Source: Sphingomonas_D zeicaulis
GTDB lineage: Bacteria > Pseudomonadota > Alphaproteobacteria > Sphingomonadales > Sphingomonadaceae
Length of the DNA: 64,000 bases
Reading direction: 5' to 3'
Assembly: GCF_050433225.1 (NCBI RefSeq)
Contig: NZ_JBNPXQ010000004.1
Location: 62,001-126,000, forward strand
Shown here in pieces: positions 33,026 through 40,509 of this stretch. The position numbers and the translations under genes are program-made. The notes below the pieces were generated by a model, which was not told where the DNA came from, did no database searches, and saw nothing but the letters and a program-made list of their open reading frames with translations. Within the stretch, counting starts at the first letter, position 1, and the number at the start of each line of letters is the position of its first letter.

Positions 33026-34125
33026 GCGCGGCGCACCTTGTAGGTCAGCAGCGGGCAGAGCATCGCGACCGGATCGACCAGCCCCGCCTGCTGCAGGTCG
33101 CGCACGACCTGGTGGATATCCTTGTACGCCTGCGGCGCCTCCTCGAAGATCAGGTCGCGATCCTCGCAGATCACGCGGCTGCCCAGCCGGGTGCGTTCCA
33201 GATCGGCGATCCGGAAGCGGCGGGAAAGCTTGCCGCGCGCCTCGCCGCGGCTCCACTTGCGTCCCGCGCCATGCGCCAGCGACTGGAGCGCCTCCTCCGC
33301 CCGGTCCGGCCGCGGGCGCACGACATAGGTCATGTCGCCGCGGGAGCCGGGGATGACGACCAGTCCGCCATCCGCCGGCGCCGCGCCCTTGCGATGCAGC
33401 CAGCCGTCGCGGTGGCGGGTCACGCTGTTGTGGCACAGGTCGAGCAGCCGCTCGCCACGCGTCGCCAGCCGGTCGAGGAAGCGCTCCGCGATCACCGCAC
33501 GGTTGAGCACCGCCCAGCGGGTTGCGGCGTCGTGCTCGGCCAGATAATCGGCGCAGGCGGGATCTTCCGCGGTCAGCCCCGCGACGTTGAACCGGCTGCG
33601 GTGCCGGTCGAGGATCGCCTGGCCCAGCCCGCGCGAACCGCTGTGCACCATCAGATGCACTGCCCCCGCGTCGAGCCCGGCTTCGGCGAACAGCGCCGCG
33701 TCGATCACCGTGTCGACCCGCAGCAGTTCGGTGAAATGGTTGCCGCCGCCGATGGTGCCCAGCGCTTCGCCGGCATCCGGCGGCAATCCGGCCGCGACGA
33801 GGCGCCCGGCGCGGTCGCCCGGCCAGGTCTCGTCCAGCCCGTGCAGCCGCCGCTCGGCGGCGTCGGCGCGGAACTTGCGCAGCGCGATGTCGGTGCGCCA
33901 CAGCCCCATGCCGCAGCCGATGTCGCTGCCCGCGAGATGCGGATAGACATGGCTGCGCGACCAGAACGCAGCTCCCACGGCGATGCCGCGCCCGGCATGA
34001 AGATCCGGCATGCCGACGACGGCGTCGATGCCGGGCAGCGCCGCGGTCTGGCGCAGCTGGTCGACCGCGAGTTGGTCGATCCAACTTTCGGACGAGGCGA
34101 TGATGCGAATATCGGCCCCGTTCAT
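33022..34125 (-). CDS. rtcB: RtcB-family RNA ligase (PrfH-linked)
   Basis: A 367-residue GTP-dependent RNA ligase joining 2',3'-cyclic phosphate or 3'-phosphate ends to 5'-OH ends. Conserved blocks are MPDLHAGRGIAVGAA, the metal-binding GSDIGCGM, GGGNHFTE, HSGSRGLG, and the guanylylation region LAHGAGRKWSRGEAR with its invariant His. It is shorter than canonical E. coli RtcB, as are the RtcB homologues linked to prfH. No RtcR activator or RtcA cyclase lies nearby. A leader with small overlapping frames precedes it. Confidence 0.93.
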   Translation of the reverse strand: MNGADIRIIASSESWIDQLAVDQLRQTAALPGIDAVVGMPDLHAGRGIAVGAAFWSRSHVYPHLAGSDIGCGMGLWRTDIALRKFRADAAERRLHGLDETWPGDRAGRLVAAGLPPDAGEALGTIGGGNHFTELLRVDTVIDAALFAEAGLDAGAVHLMVHSGSRGLGQAILDRHRSRFNVAGLTAEDPACADYLAEHDAATRWAVLNRAVIAERFLDRLATRGERLLDLCHNSVTRHRDGWLHRKGAAPADGGLVVIPGSRGDMTYVVRPRPDRAEEALQSLAHGAGRKWSRGEARGKLSRRFRIADLERTRLGSRVICEDRDLIFEEAPQAYKDIHQVVRDLQQAGLVDPVAMLCPLLTYKVRRA

Positions 34126-34229
34126 TGCACGGCCGCCTGACGGAGGGTGAAGAGATTATGTGCCGCGGCGTCATCGTTGCCGCGGAGAAGGATCAGGCGA
34201 AGACGATCGCCTGCAGGGGGCTTGCCCAT
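34122..34229 (-). CDS. Possible small ORF overlapping the rtcB start
   Basis: A 35-codon frame, MGKPPAGDRLRLILLRGNDD onward, whose stop overlaps the rtcB start as ATGA. It has no ribosome site of its own; the frame is open back to about 34295. Translation could arise only by coupling with, or by a -1 shift from, the leader ORF at 34193-34288. It may equally be a chance frame in the rtcB leader. Confidence 0.28.
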   Translation of the reverse strand: MGKPPAGDRLRLILLRGNDDAAAHNLFTLRQAAVQ

Positions 34230-34288
34230 GTCGAAAAGTCCCGAACCCGGAAAATGGAAGTGGCGATGGGTGCGGTTGCGGTCTGCAT
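34193..34288 (-). CDS. Leader mini-ORF upstream of rtcB
   Basis: A 31-codon frame (MQTATAPIATSIFRVRDF, ending QAIVFA) with a well-placed AGGAG seven bases before the ATG, the best ribosome site of the leader. It ends at TGA 68 bases before rtcB. It overlaps the following small ORF in the -1 frame. A regulatory leader peptide or upstream sensor of stalled ribosomes is a reasonable inference, given the ribosome-repair genes downstream. Confidence 0.35.
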   Translation of the reverse strand: MQTATAPIATSIFRVRDFSTWASPLQAIVFA

Positions 34289-34409
34289 CTGCTCACTCCT
34301 TTCCTGAGCCGGGTGGACGATCGCGGCGCGCCTAGCCGAAAAGGCGCGGCGAAGCAACGCTTTGCGGCGCGACCGAGGATGAACCTTGGTGCGGTGACGC
34401 GCACCCGGC

Positions 34410-34435
34410 GGTGACGCCCTCGGCTGCGCGTCACC
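34410..34435 (-). terminator. Hairpin downstream of the SDR gene
   Basis: GGTGACGC (34410-34417) pairs with GCGTCACC (34428-34435) around a ten-base loop; another GGTGACGC copy lies at 34393-34400. It falls 7 bases after the SDR stop on the minus strand and before the rtcB leader. There is no T-tract, so termination is uncertain. Together with the two small frames it accounts for the 316-base stretch without a firm gene between rtcB and the SDR gene. Confidence 0.4.
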
Positions 34436-34441
34436 CCAACA

Positions 34442-35239
34442 TCAGGCCGCCACAGTCTCCGGTTCCGGGGCCCAGGCGACGCCGTTGATGTGGCCGCCGC
34501 CATCGGCATAGAGCGTGTTGCCGGTGATGTAGCGGCTGTCTTCGCTGGCGAGGAACAGCGCGACCGGTGCGATATCCGTGTCGACGTCGCCGGTGCGGCC
34601 CATCGGGTTCATCGCGTCGATCGCCGCGGCATTCTCGGGATAGGTGGCCTTGAAGCGCAGATAGGCGGCGCTGGCGGCGCCGGGGCAGATGATGTTGGCG
34701 GTGATGCCATGCCGGGCCCATTCGCGTGCGGCAGAGCGGGTGAGGGTGCGCAGCCCCTCCTTTCCCGCATTGTAATCGGCCGAATAGAGATGCGCGTTGA
34801 CCCCGTTCAGCGAGCAGATGCTGATGATCCGCCCCCAGCCGGCGCGCGTCATCGCCGGGAAGCAGGCGCGCATCCCCCAGAACGCCGCCTTCACCGACAT
34901 CGTATAGCTGTGGTCGAACTCATCGTCGGTCTTGTCCTCCAGCCGGCGGATATGGCCGCCGCCCCAGGCATTGTTGACGAGGATGTCGACGCCGCCGAAG
35001 TCGCGCTCCGCCAGGTCGACGGCAGCGAGCAACTGCGCCTTGTCGTTGACGTCGGTGCGGATGAAGCGGGCGGTGCCGCCGGCGGCAGTGATCGCATCGG
35101 CCGCCGCTTCGCCGGTTTCCGGGTTGAACTCCGCGATCACCAGCTTCGCGCCTTCCTTGGCGAACAAGGTCGCGATCGCGCGCCCGATGCCTTCGCCGCC
35201 GCCGGTTACCAGCGCGGTCTTTCCTGCCAGCCTTACCAT
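34442..35239 (-). CDS. Short-chain dehydrogenase/reductase
   Basis: A 265-residue classical SDR using NAD(P)H. The cofactor loop is TGGGEGIGRA, the structural NNAWG motif replaces NNAG, and the catalytic Ser-Tyr-Lys is in ISICSLNGVNAH with YNAGK. Asp or Arg determinants suggest NADP binding in the FVIAEFNPET region (acidic, so NAD is also possible). It lies 38 bases downstream of the TonB receptor on the same strand and is probably co-transcribed. The imported ligand may be its substrate or precursor. Confidence 0.9.
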   Translation of the reverse strand: MVRLAGKTALVTGGGEGIGRAIATLFAKEGAKLVIAEFNPETGEAAADAITAAGGTARFIRTDVNDKAQLLAAVDLAERDFGGVDILVNNAWGGGHIRRLEDKTDDEFDHSYTMSVKAAFWGMRACFPAMTRAGWGRIISICSLNGVNAHLYSADYNAGKEGLRTLTRSAAREWARHGITANIICPGAASAAYLRFKATYPENAAAIDAMNPMGRTGDVDTDIAPVALFLASEDSRYITGNTLYADGGGHINGVAWAPEPETVAA

Positions 35240-35277
35240 AGTCTCTCTCCCTCGTTGGTTTGATCAGGATTTTGGGG

Positions 35278-37701
35278 TCAGTTGCCGAAGCGGTAGCGCA
35301 GCGAGAGGCCGTAGGTGCGCGGCTCGCCATAGAGCACGGTGTCGAAGCCGAGCGCGGAGGCGAGCGGATAGCCGCCGACGATATAATCCTCGTTCGCGAT
35401 GTTGTTGGCGAACAGGCTGATGTCGACGCCGCGCGCCAGCGCGTCGGACCAGTCGAGCCGCGCGTTCCACACGCCATAGGCCGGATAGGTGTCGATCGGC
35501 GCGTCGGGGTCCGACGTGTTGACCTTGTCCGTATGGCTATAGTCGCTGGCCAGGGTCACCGTGCCGGCATCGCTCTCGACGATGACGAACTGGCCGTTGA
35601 TCCCCCACTTCCAGCGCGGCTGAAACGCGATCTGTCGGCCGACCCGGCAGGCGGTGCCGACATCGGTCGCGCATTTGGCATCGAGATAGGAGGCAAAGGC
35701 GCCGATCGTCAGCCGGCTCGATGGCTTGAGCGAGACTTCGAGTTCGCCGCCCTTATTGGTCGCCTTGCCGGCATTCTGGACGAGCGAGATGAAGGTACCG
35801 TTGGTCAGCACCGGCAGCGAGATCTGGATGCCTTCATATTTGTCGCGGAACAGCGAGATGTTGGTGCGCAGCGGCACGCCGATGTCCCAGTCCGCCTTCA
35901 GCCCCACCTCGAAATCGTCGACCGTCTCCTTGTCGAAGGTCGCGAAGTCCGCCGAGGGGGAGGGGAGGTTGAACCCGCCGCTCTTGTAGCCGCGCCGATA
36001 GGCGCCATAGGCCAGCACATTGGGCGAGAATTCATATTGCAACGTCACATCATAGGTCGGCGCGCTGAACTTCGCGTTGCCGGCGAGCGGGCATTCGATC
36101 AGCCCGTTGGCGGTGTTGATCTGCACGCACGCGCCGGCATCGTCCGTCACCGAAGAGGTCAGATAGCGCTTGTCCCACGTATAACGGAACCCGCCGGAGA
36201 TCTGGAAGGCATCGGTCACCTGCCATTCGAGATGCGCGAACAGCGCATCGCTCTGGTCGCGGAAATCATTGGCGGTGTTGGTCGCCTGCCCGAACACGAC
36301 CGAGCGATAGGATTGGTCGATCCCCGGCGTGACCTTCTCATGATAGAAGCCCAGCACATAGCTCAGGCGCGCGTCGAACAGCTTGCCCTGAAGCTGCAAT
36401 TCCTCGGTGAACTGGTTGACGCCGCGGATATAGGGCGGGCGATCGCCGGTGCCGGGATAGTCGCCGCCGGCATAGTTGAGCCCGCCGGTGATGTCGGTCG
36501 CGTCCGCGGTGCGGTTGCGCCGGATCGAGAGGATATTCTTGATGCTGAACGCGTCGCTGAACTCGATCTGGGTGCGGTTGGTGACGCCATAGGCCTTGTT
36601 GCGCGTGTAGAGCCGTCGCGGCGTCAGCGCGCGGCGAATGCCGACATCGCGCTGGCGCGCGAGCACCTCTTCGAACTGTTGCGGTGTCAGCCCGGAGAGG
36701 CTGAAGCCGCCATTGGCGGCCCCCAGGAACGCCGCCACCGCGCCGCCGAACGGCCCGGTCGGGCATCCCGGCAGCGCCACCGACAGGCAGGCGATCGGCG
36801 TCGGCGCGCCGGCGCGCAGCGGCAAGGTAGCGGGAAGGCCGAACCCGGCCTGCAACGCATCCGGCACCGGCAGCACGCCAAGCTGCGCGGCAGGATTGAT
36901 ATCGCGCAGGATCAGACCGCTGCCGCTATTGTCGCGGAAATTATAGTCGACGATCGTAACATTCTCGATCGCGTCGCCCGGCGTGAACAGCAGCGAGACG
37001 CGGAACGCATCATGGTTGCGGCTGTCGAGCCGCTGCCCGGTCTCGATCGACCGGGTATAGCCGTCGCGCCGTGACAGCGACCCGGCGAGGCGCAGCGCGA
37101 GCAGATCGTCGACCAGCGGCAGGTTGAGGATCGCCTCCACCTCGTGGAAATCATAATTGCCGATGCTCGCCTTGATCGAGCCGCCGAGGTCGAAGGTCGG
37201 CCGGTTGGGCTCGAACAGCACTGCCCCGCCGGTGGTGTTACGCCCGAACAAGGTGCCCTGCGCGCCCTTCAGCACCTGCACATTGGCCAGGTCGTAGAAC
37301 ACGCCGGATCCCGCGATCGTCGTCGGCACCTCGGCGAAATAGGTGGCGACGCTGGTGAAGTTGCGGGCGCCGCCACCGACGATGCCGGGCCCCTGGCCGC
37401 GGATGTAGAAACCGGCCTCGTCCCGGTTGTTCTGGTAGATGTTGAGCGCCGGCGCGGTCTGGCGCAGCGCTTCGGTGGAGATGATGCCGCGCTCCGCGAG
37501 CGTGTCGCCCGACAGGGCGGTGATCGCGACGGGAACGTCCTGTAGCGCCTCTTCGCGCCTGCGCGCGGTGACGACGATGTCATCGAGTCCGCCGGTCGTC
37601 ACTGTCGTTTCCGGATCCGTCGCCTGCGCTGCAACCGGTATCGGTGCCAGTGCGGCGCAAACGGCCAGCAGCGCGGCGGCCTGCCGCGGATCGATCGTCA
37701 T
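35278..37701 (-). CDS. TonB-dependent receptor
   Basis: An 807-residue outer-membrane active transporter. It has a signal peptide ending PVAAQA, a TonB box-like DDIVVTARRREEALQDVPV, a plug domain to about residue 170 (GFYIRGQGPG, LKGAQGTLFGRNTTGGAV) and a 22-stranded barrel ending in RYRFGN. The plug is of the catabolic sphingomonad type that imports large or aromatic organic compounds rather than a classical siderophore type, but the ligand cannot be assigned. It heads an operon with the SDR gene and is divergent from two Lrp/AsnC regulators, which are its likely controllers. Confidence 0.93.
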   Translation of the reverse strand: MTIDPRQAAALLAVCAALAPIPVAAQATDPETTVTTGGLDDIVVTARRREEALQDVPVAITALSGDTLAERGIISTEALRQTAPALNIYQNNRDEAGFYIRGQGPGIVGGGARNFTSVATYFAEVPTTIAGSGVFYDLANVQVLKGAQGTLFGRNTTGGAVLFEPNRPTFDLGGSIKASIGNYDFHEVEAILNLPLVDDLLALRLAGSLSRRDGYTRSIETGQRLDSRNHDAFRVSLLFTPGDAIENVTIVDYNFRDNSGSGLILRDINPAAQLGVLPVPDALQAGFGLPATLPLRAGAPTPIACLSVALPGCPTGPFGGAVAAFLGAANGGFSLSGLTPQQFEEVLARQRDVGIRRALTPRRLYTRNKAYGVTNRTQIEFSDAFSIKNILSIRRNRTADATDITGGLNYAGGDYPGTGDRPPYIRGVNQFTEELQLQGKLFDARLSYVLGFYHEKVTPGIDQSYRSVVFGQATNTANDFRDQSDALFAHLEWQVTDAFQISGGFRYTWDKRYLTSSVTDDAGACVQINTANGLIECPLAGNAKFSAPTYDVTLQYEFSPNVLAYGAYRRGYKSGGFNLPSPSADFATFDKETVDDFEVGLKADWDIGVPLRTNISLFRDKYEGIQISLPVLTNGTFISLVQNAGKATNKGGELEVSLKPSSRLTIGAFASYLDAKCATDVGTACRVGRQIAFQPRWKWGINGQFVIVESDAGTVTLASDYSHTDKVNTSDPDAPIDTYPAYGVWNARLDWSDALARGVDISLFANNIANEDYIVGGYPLASALGFDTVLYGEPRTYGLSLRYRFGN

Positions 37702-37941
37702 ATCCCCTCCTCCCGGCTCGTTGGCCGGTTCGCTTGTTGCTCAGGATTGCCGCGAAAACCGGGCTGGCCGGCCTTCTCGGGAAGCGAGCCAAAAGGCTCG
37801 CCATGACGCCATCGAATCACGCATTATTATTTTTCAGGCTGAATGCTCTTGCCTGATGCGTATTTCAAGATGCAATTTGATGCGCGAATGATCGGTGTCT
37901 ATGATGTACGCCGCGTGGGTGCTCGAACGGGAAGGGCAGTG
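37702..37941. promoter_or_regulatory. Divergent promoter region, TonB receptor / Lrp pair
   Basis: These 240 bases separate the divergent receptor and regulator genes. A stretch near 37820-37890 is unusually AT-rich for this genome (ATTATTATTTTTCAG, then TATTTCAAGATGCAATTTGA), as expected for Lrp-type binding. No exact operator is defined. Confidence 0.4.
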
Positions 37942-38412
37942 ATGATGCAGCAGCCAAGCCATCGCTTCGACGCGCTGGACTGGCAGATCGTGGCGCTGCT
38001 GAAGGAGAATGGCCGCGTCACCAATCGTGATATCGCGCGCCAGATCGGGGTGCCGCGCGCGACGGTCGGCGCGCGCATCCAGCGCATGACTGACGCGGGT
38101 GCGCTCCGGATCGTCGCAGCGGTGGATTTCGATGCCTATGGCCATGCGGTGCTGCTCGCACTGGCGATCCGCGTGGCCGGCCGCGCGGCGGAAGACGTCG
38201 GGCGCGATCTTGCCGAACTGCCGGACGTGTTCGCCGTCCACCTCGTCACCGGTGCGCACCAGGTGGAGGCGCTGATCGCGCTTCAGGCCTTCGAGGATCT
38301 TTCGGCGCGGGTCATGCCGCGCCTCGGCGAGATTGCCGGGATAGCGCAGGTGGATGTCTGCATCGCGACCGAGATCGTCTCCTATAATTTCGATGTCGGG
38401 ATCACCCGATGA
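37942..38412 (+). CDS. Lrp/AsnC-family regulator, first of a tandem pair
   Basis: A 156-residue regulator. The helix-turn-helix is in LKENGRVTNRDIARQIGVPR with ATVGARIQRMTDAGAL, followed by a RAM ligand-sensing domain (VLLALAIRVAGRAAEDVGRD, VFAVHLVTGAHQ). Start ATG 37942 (MMQQPSHRFDALD) is preferred to 37843, which would add a non-family extension. It overlaps the second regulator by four bases. Both probably act on the divergent TonB receptor-SDR operon. Confidence 0.88.
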   Translation: MMQQPSHRFDALDWQIVALLKENGRVTNRDIARQIGVPRATVGARIQRMTDAGALRIVAAVDFDAYGHAVLLALAIRVAGRAAEDVGRDLAELPDVFAVHLVTGAHQVEALIALQAFEDLSARVMPRLGEIAGIAQVDVCIATEIVSYNFDVGITR

Positions 38413-38885
38413 CCGCGCCCGATCTCGACGAAACCGATCGCCATATCCTCGATCTGCTCGGCGACGACGCCCGGCTGAGCAACCGGGCGCTGGCGCGGCG
38501 GCTGGGGCTCGTGGAAGGAACCATTCGTACCCGGGTGAAGCGGCTCACCGAGCGCAGCCTGTTGCGGTTCACGGCGATTACGGATCACCGCCAGCACGGC
38601 AGCCCGCGGCTCACCTTCCTGCGCATTCGCACGGACCTCGCCTCAGGCGCCGAAATCGCGCGGGCCGTGTCTGCCCTTCCGGATGTCCGCAGCACCATCA
38701 TGATGCTGGGTCCGTTCAACATTCTCGCGATCGCATTGTTCGAGGACGAAAATCGTCATGCCGAGGTCGCGATGGCCAGCATCGGCGCGATGCCCGGCGT
38801 GCTTGCGGTCGAAAGCGCGGTGGTGATCAAGTCGCTGAAATATAATGAGCGCGTGGCCAAGTTGAATCTGCCGCACGACGGCTGA
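38409..38885 (+). CDS. Lrp/AsnC-family regulator, second of a tandem pair
   Basis: A 158-residue Lrp-like protein: DETDRHILDLLGDDARLSNR, HTH segment ALARRLGLVEGTIRTRVKRL, then an RAM domain with SALPDVRSTIMMLGPFN. Translation is coupled to the first regulator through ATGA at 38409. The two proteins differ enough to be old paralogues rather than a fresh duplication. They could form a hetero-oligomer, which is inference. Confidence 0.9.
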   Translation: MTAPDLDETDRHILDLLGDDARLSNRALARRLGLVEGTIRTRVKRLTERSLLRFTAITDHRQHGSPRLTFLRIRTDLASGAEIARAVSALPDVRSTIMMLGPFNILAIALFEDENRHAEVAMASIGAMPGVLAVESAVVIKSLKYNERVAKLNLPHDG

Positions 38886-38894
38886 GCAGCTAAT

Positions 38895-38966
38895 CTATTC
38901 CCGCGCCAGCACCCCATTGCCCACCAGCCGCATCAGCGCCGCCGCCGCATCCGCTGGCGCCTCGGC
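38895..38966 (-). pseudogene. Truncated gene, last 23 codons (minus strand)
   Basis: Reading leftward, a frame ADAAAALMRLVGNGVLARE ends at TAG (38895-38897) and looks like a genuine protein C-terminus. Going upstream, a stop occurs two codons beyond 38966, exactly where the plus-strand fragment starts. No body or start codon remains. The original protein is not recognised. Confidence 0.38.
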
Positions 38967-38967
38967 T

Positions 38968-39084
38968 TTCTACAAGGGGAAGGAGAAGCCGGACCTCAGC
39001 GACCAGGCCTTCATCGGCGAGGAACAGTTCGATCTGCCGCTGGCCGGCTTCGCCGAACGGTTCGCGAAAGCGAAGGTGAAGTAA
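38968..39084 (+). pseudogene. Truncated gene, last 38 codons (plus strand)
   Basis: A frame SAFYKGKEKPDLSDQAFIGE, then EQFDLPLAGFAERFAKAKVK and TAA (39082-39084), has strong protein character but no start codon or ribosome site. Upstream of 38968 the frame becomes low-quality. It abuts the minus-strand fragment, so both genes lost their 5' parts at one junction. The parent family is not recognised. Confidence 0.42.
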
Positions 39085-39135
39085 GCCTCTTCCTTTCCTC
39101 CCCGACGTTTGGCGCCGGGGAGGAAAAGTGGATGC

Positions 39136-39166
39136 TTGACCCGGCCCCTGGGGCAGGCCCGATAAG
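39136..39166 (+). promoter_or_regulatory. MerR-type promoter with 19-bp spacer
   Basis: A -35 TTGACC (39136-39141) and a -10 GATAAG (39161-39166) are 19 bases apart, the over-long spacing typical of MerR-regulated promoters. The palindrome GCCCCTGGGGC (39144-39154) sits inside the spacer. The -10 ends six bases before the merR-like start codon, so the transcript would be almost leaderless. Autoregulation is inferred. Confidence 0.55.
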
Positions 39167-39172
39167 CCTTGC

Positions 39173-40144
39173 ATGAGCCCCCGCAACCTCACCGCCGCGC
39201 AGGCCGCGGCGCAGCTTGGCGTGTCTGCCAAGGCGCTCCGGATCTACGAACGGCATGGCCTGATCCGGCCCGGCCGCTCGGCGGCGGGGTGGCGGCTCTA
39301 TGATGCCGACGCGATGGCGCGGGCGGGGGAGGTGGTCGCGTTGCGGCGACTGGGACTTGGGCTCGCGCGGATCGCGGCGGTGCTGGCGGGCGCGCCAAAT
39401 GCGCTCGATGCGGCGCTGGCCGCGCAGGCGGCGCGGCTGGGGGCGGAGGCCGGGGCGGTCGATGCCGCGCTGCGCCGACTGCGCGCAGACGATGGCGCGG
39501 TGGCCTCCTCCGGAATGGGGTTCGCCTTGCCCTGGCCGTGGGATGGCGAATGTTTCGATCCCGGCACCCCGCCCGCGCTCGGCTTCATCACCGGGCCGCT
39601 CGGCAGCGGCAAGACCCGGCTGGCAATGCGACTGGCGGAGGCGCTGCCCGATGCCGCCTTCCTCGGGCTCGATCGCCTCGCCGATCCGGATGCGGCAAGG
39701 CGGCTGGCGGCGGATCCGGTGCTCGCCGGCAAGGTCGAGTACGCACTGACCCGGCTGGAAGCGGATGGCGCGCGCCGGTCACCGGCGCTGCGCACGCTCA
39801 TGGTCGCGCTGGAGGCGGCGGCGCCCGCCGCGCTCGTCGTCGATCTCGTCGAGGAAGGGCTCGATGCCGACACCCAGCGCGCCTTGATCGCGCATCTACG
39901 GCGGCGGCCGCAGCCCGCGCGGCGGCTGTGGCTGATGACGCGATCAACCGCCATCCTCAACCTCGCCGAAGTCGGCGCGGATGAGCCCATCCTCTACTGC
40001 CCGGCGAACCATGCGCCGCCCTTTCGCGCTGCGGCGTGCTCCGGCGGGCATGGCCATGAAGCCTTGGCCACCTGCCTTGCCGCCCCGGAGGTGCGCATGC
40101 GAACTGCGGGCGTCATTGCGGTGCGGCAAGCCTGCATTAGCTGA
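39173..40144 (+). CDS. MerR-family regulator fused to a P-loop NTPase-like domain
   Basis: A 323-residue protein. Residues 1-75 are a MerR winged helix (AAAQLGVSAKALRIYERHGL, GWRLYDADAM, then LRRLGLGLARIAAVL). Residues about 80-105 form the dimerisation helix. From about 135 a second domain has a Walker A loop GPLGSGKT at 141-148 and a Walker B-like AALVVDLVEEG near 225-235. A tail with several Cys and His (CPANHAPPF, CSGGHGHEALATCL) follows. The fusion suggests an ATP-gated or kinase-like regulator. The promoter just upstream has MerR spacing. Effector and ATP use are unknown. Confidence 0.85.
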   Translation: MSPRNLTAAQAAAQLGVSAKALRIYERHGLIRPGRSAAGWRLYDADAMARAGEVVALRRLGLGLARIAAVLAGAPNALDAALAAQAARLGAEAGAVDAALRRLRADDGAVASSGMGFALPWPWDGECFDPGTPPALGFITGPLGSGKTRLAMRLAEALPDAAFLGLDRLADPDAARRLAADPVLAGKVEYALTRLEADGARRSPALRTLMVALEAAAPAALVVDLVEEGLDADTQRALIAHLRRRPQPARRLWLMTRSTAILNLAEVGADEPILYCPANHAPPFRAAACSGGHGHEALATCLAAPEVRMRTAGVIAVRQACIS

Positions 40145-40509
40145 AAACAGCGACCCTCGGCTCATTCGGGCCGATGCTCGCTGCACTGCACGAAATGCTT
40201 ATCCGAATCGGTAGCGCAATCATTGCCGATTCGGCTCGGGATCGCGGCAAAGATGGTAGCGATTCGCACCAGCAATATGTTTCTGCGCTGCGATAAGCTC
40301 TTTTCGCGTGATTACTCATCCGTTTTCGCGCGCAACTCGTCGTAAATCCATGTCTTAACGTTGCTGGAGCGCGTTTGGATATCCCGCGCTAGTGGACATT
40401 AACCTTCTGTCCATGATCGAAGTGCAGCAGGTGAAGATGTGGGGGATTCAGCTCGTGGGAAGGCTGGCCTCTCGCAGCGAGCCGAAGAACTGACCAGAGA
40501 GGTTCGACA
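40145..40509. other. Gene-free stretch
   Basis: These 365 bases between the MerR fusion and the LuxR-type gene are noticeably AT-richer than the surroundings, for example around TTTTCGCGTGATTACTCATC and TTAACGTTGCTGG. Short frames here have no family character. It presumably contains the promoter of the LuxR-type gene. No terminator hairpin or palindrome stands out. Confidence 0.5.

Noticed and set aside
32408..34174. A single 588-codon frame spanning rtcB and prfH
   Set aside because: Only its last 205 codons (PrfH) are coding; the first part is an out-of-frame shadow of rtcB.
34226..34262. Possible tRNA T-arm in the rtcB leader
   Set aside because: A GGTTCGGGAC resembles a T-loop but has no pairing arm and no acceptor, D or anticodon stems around it.
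35260..37074. A 604-codon open frame on the plus strand
   Set aside because: It is antisense to the TonB receptor. Its periodic Ile-Arg-Asp-Gln composition reflects the complement of the receptor.
40137..40319. A 60-codon minus-strand frame between MerR and LuxR genes
   Set aside because: It has no ribosome site, runs into the MerR 3' end and has no family-like pattern.
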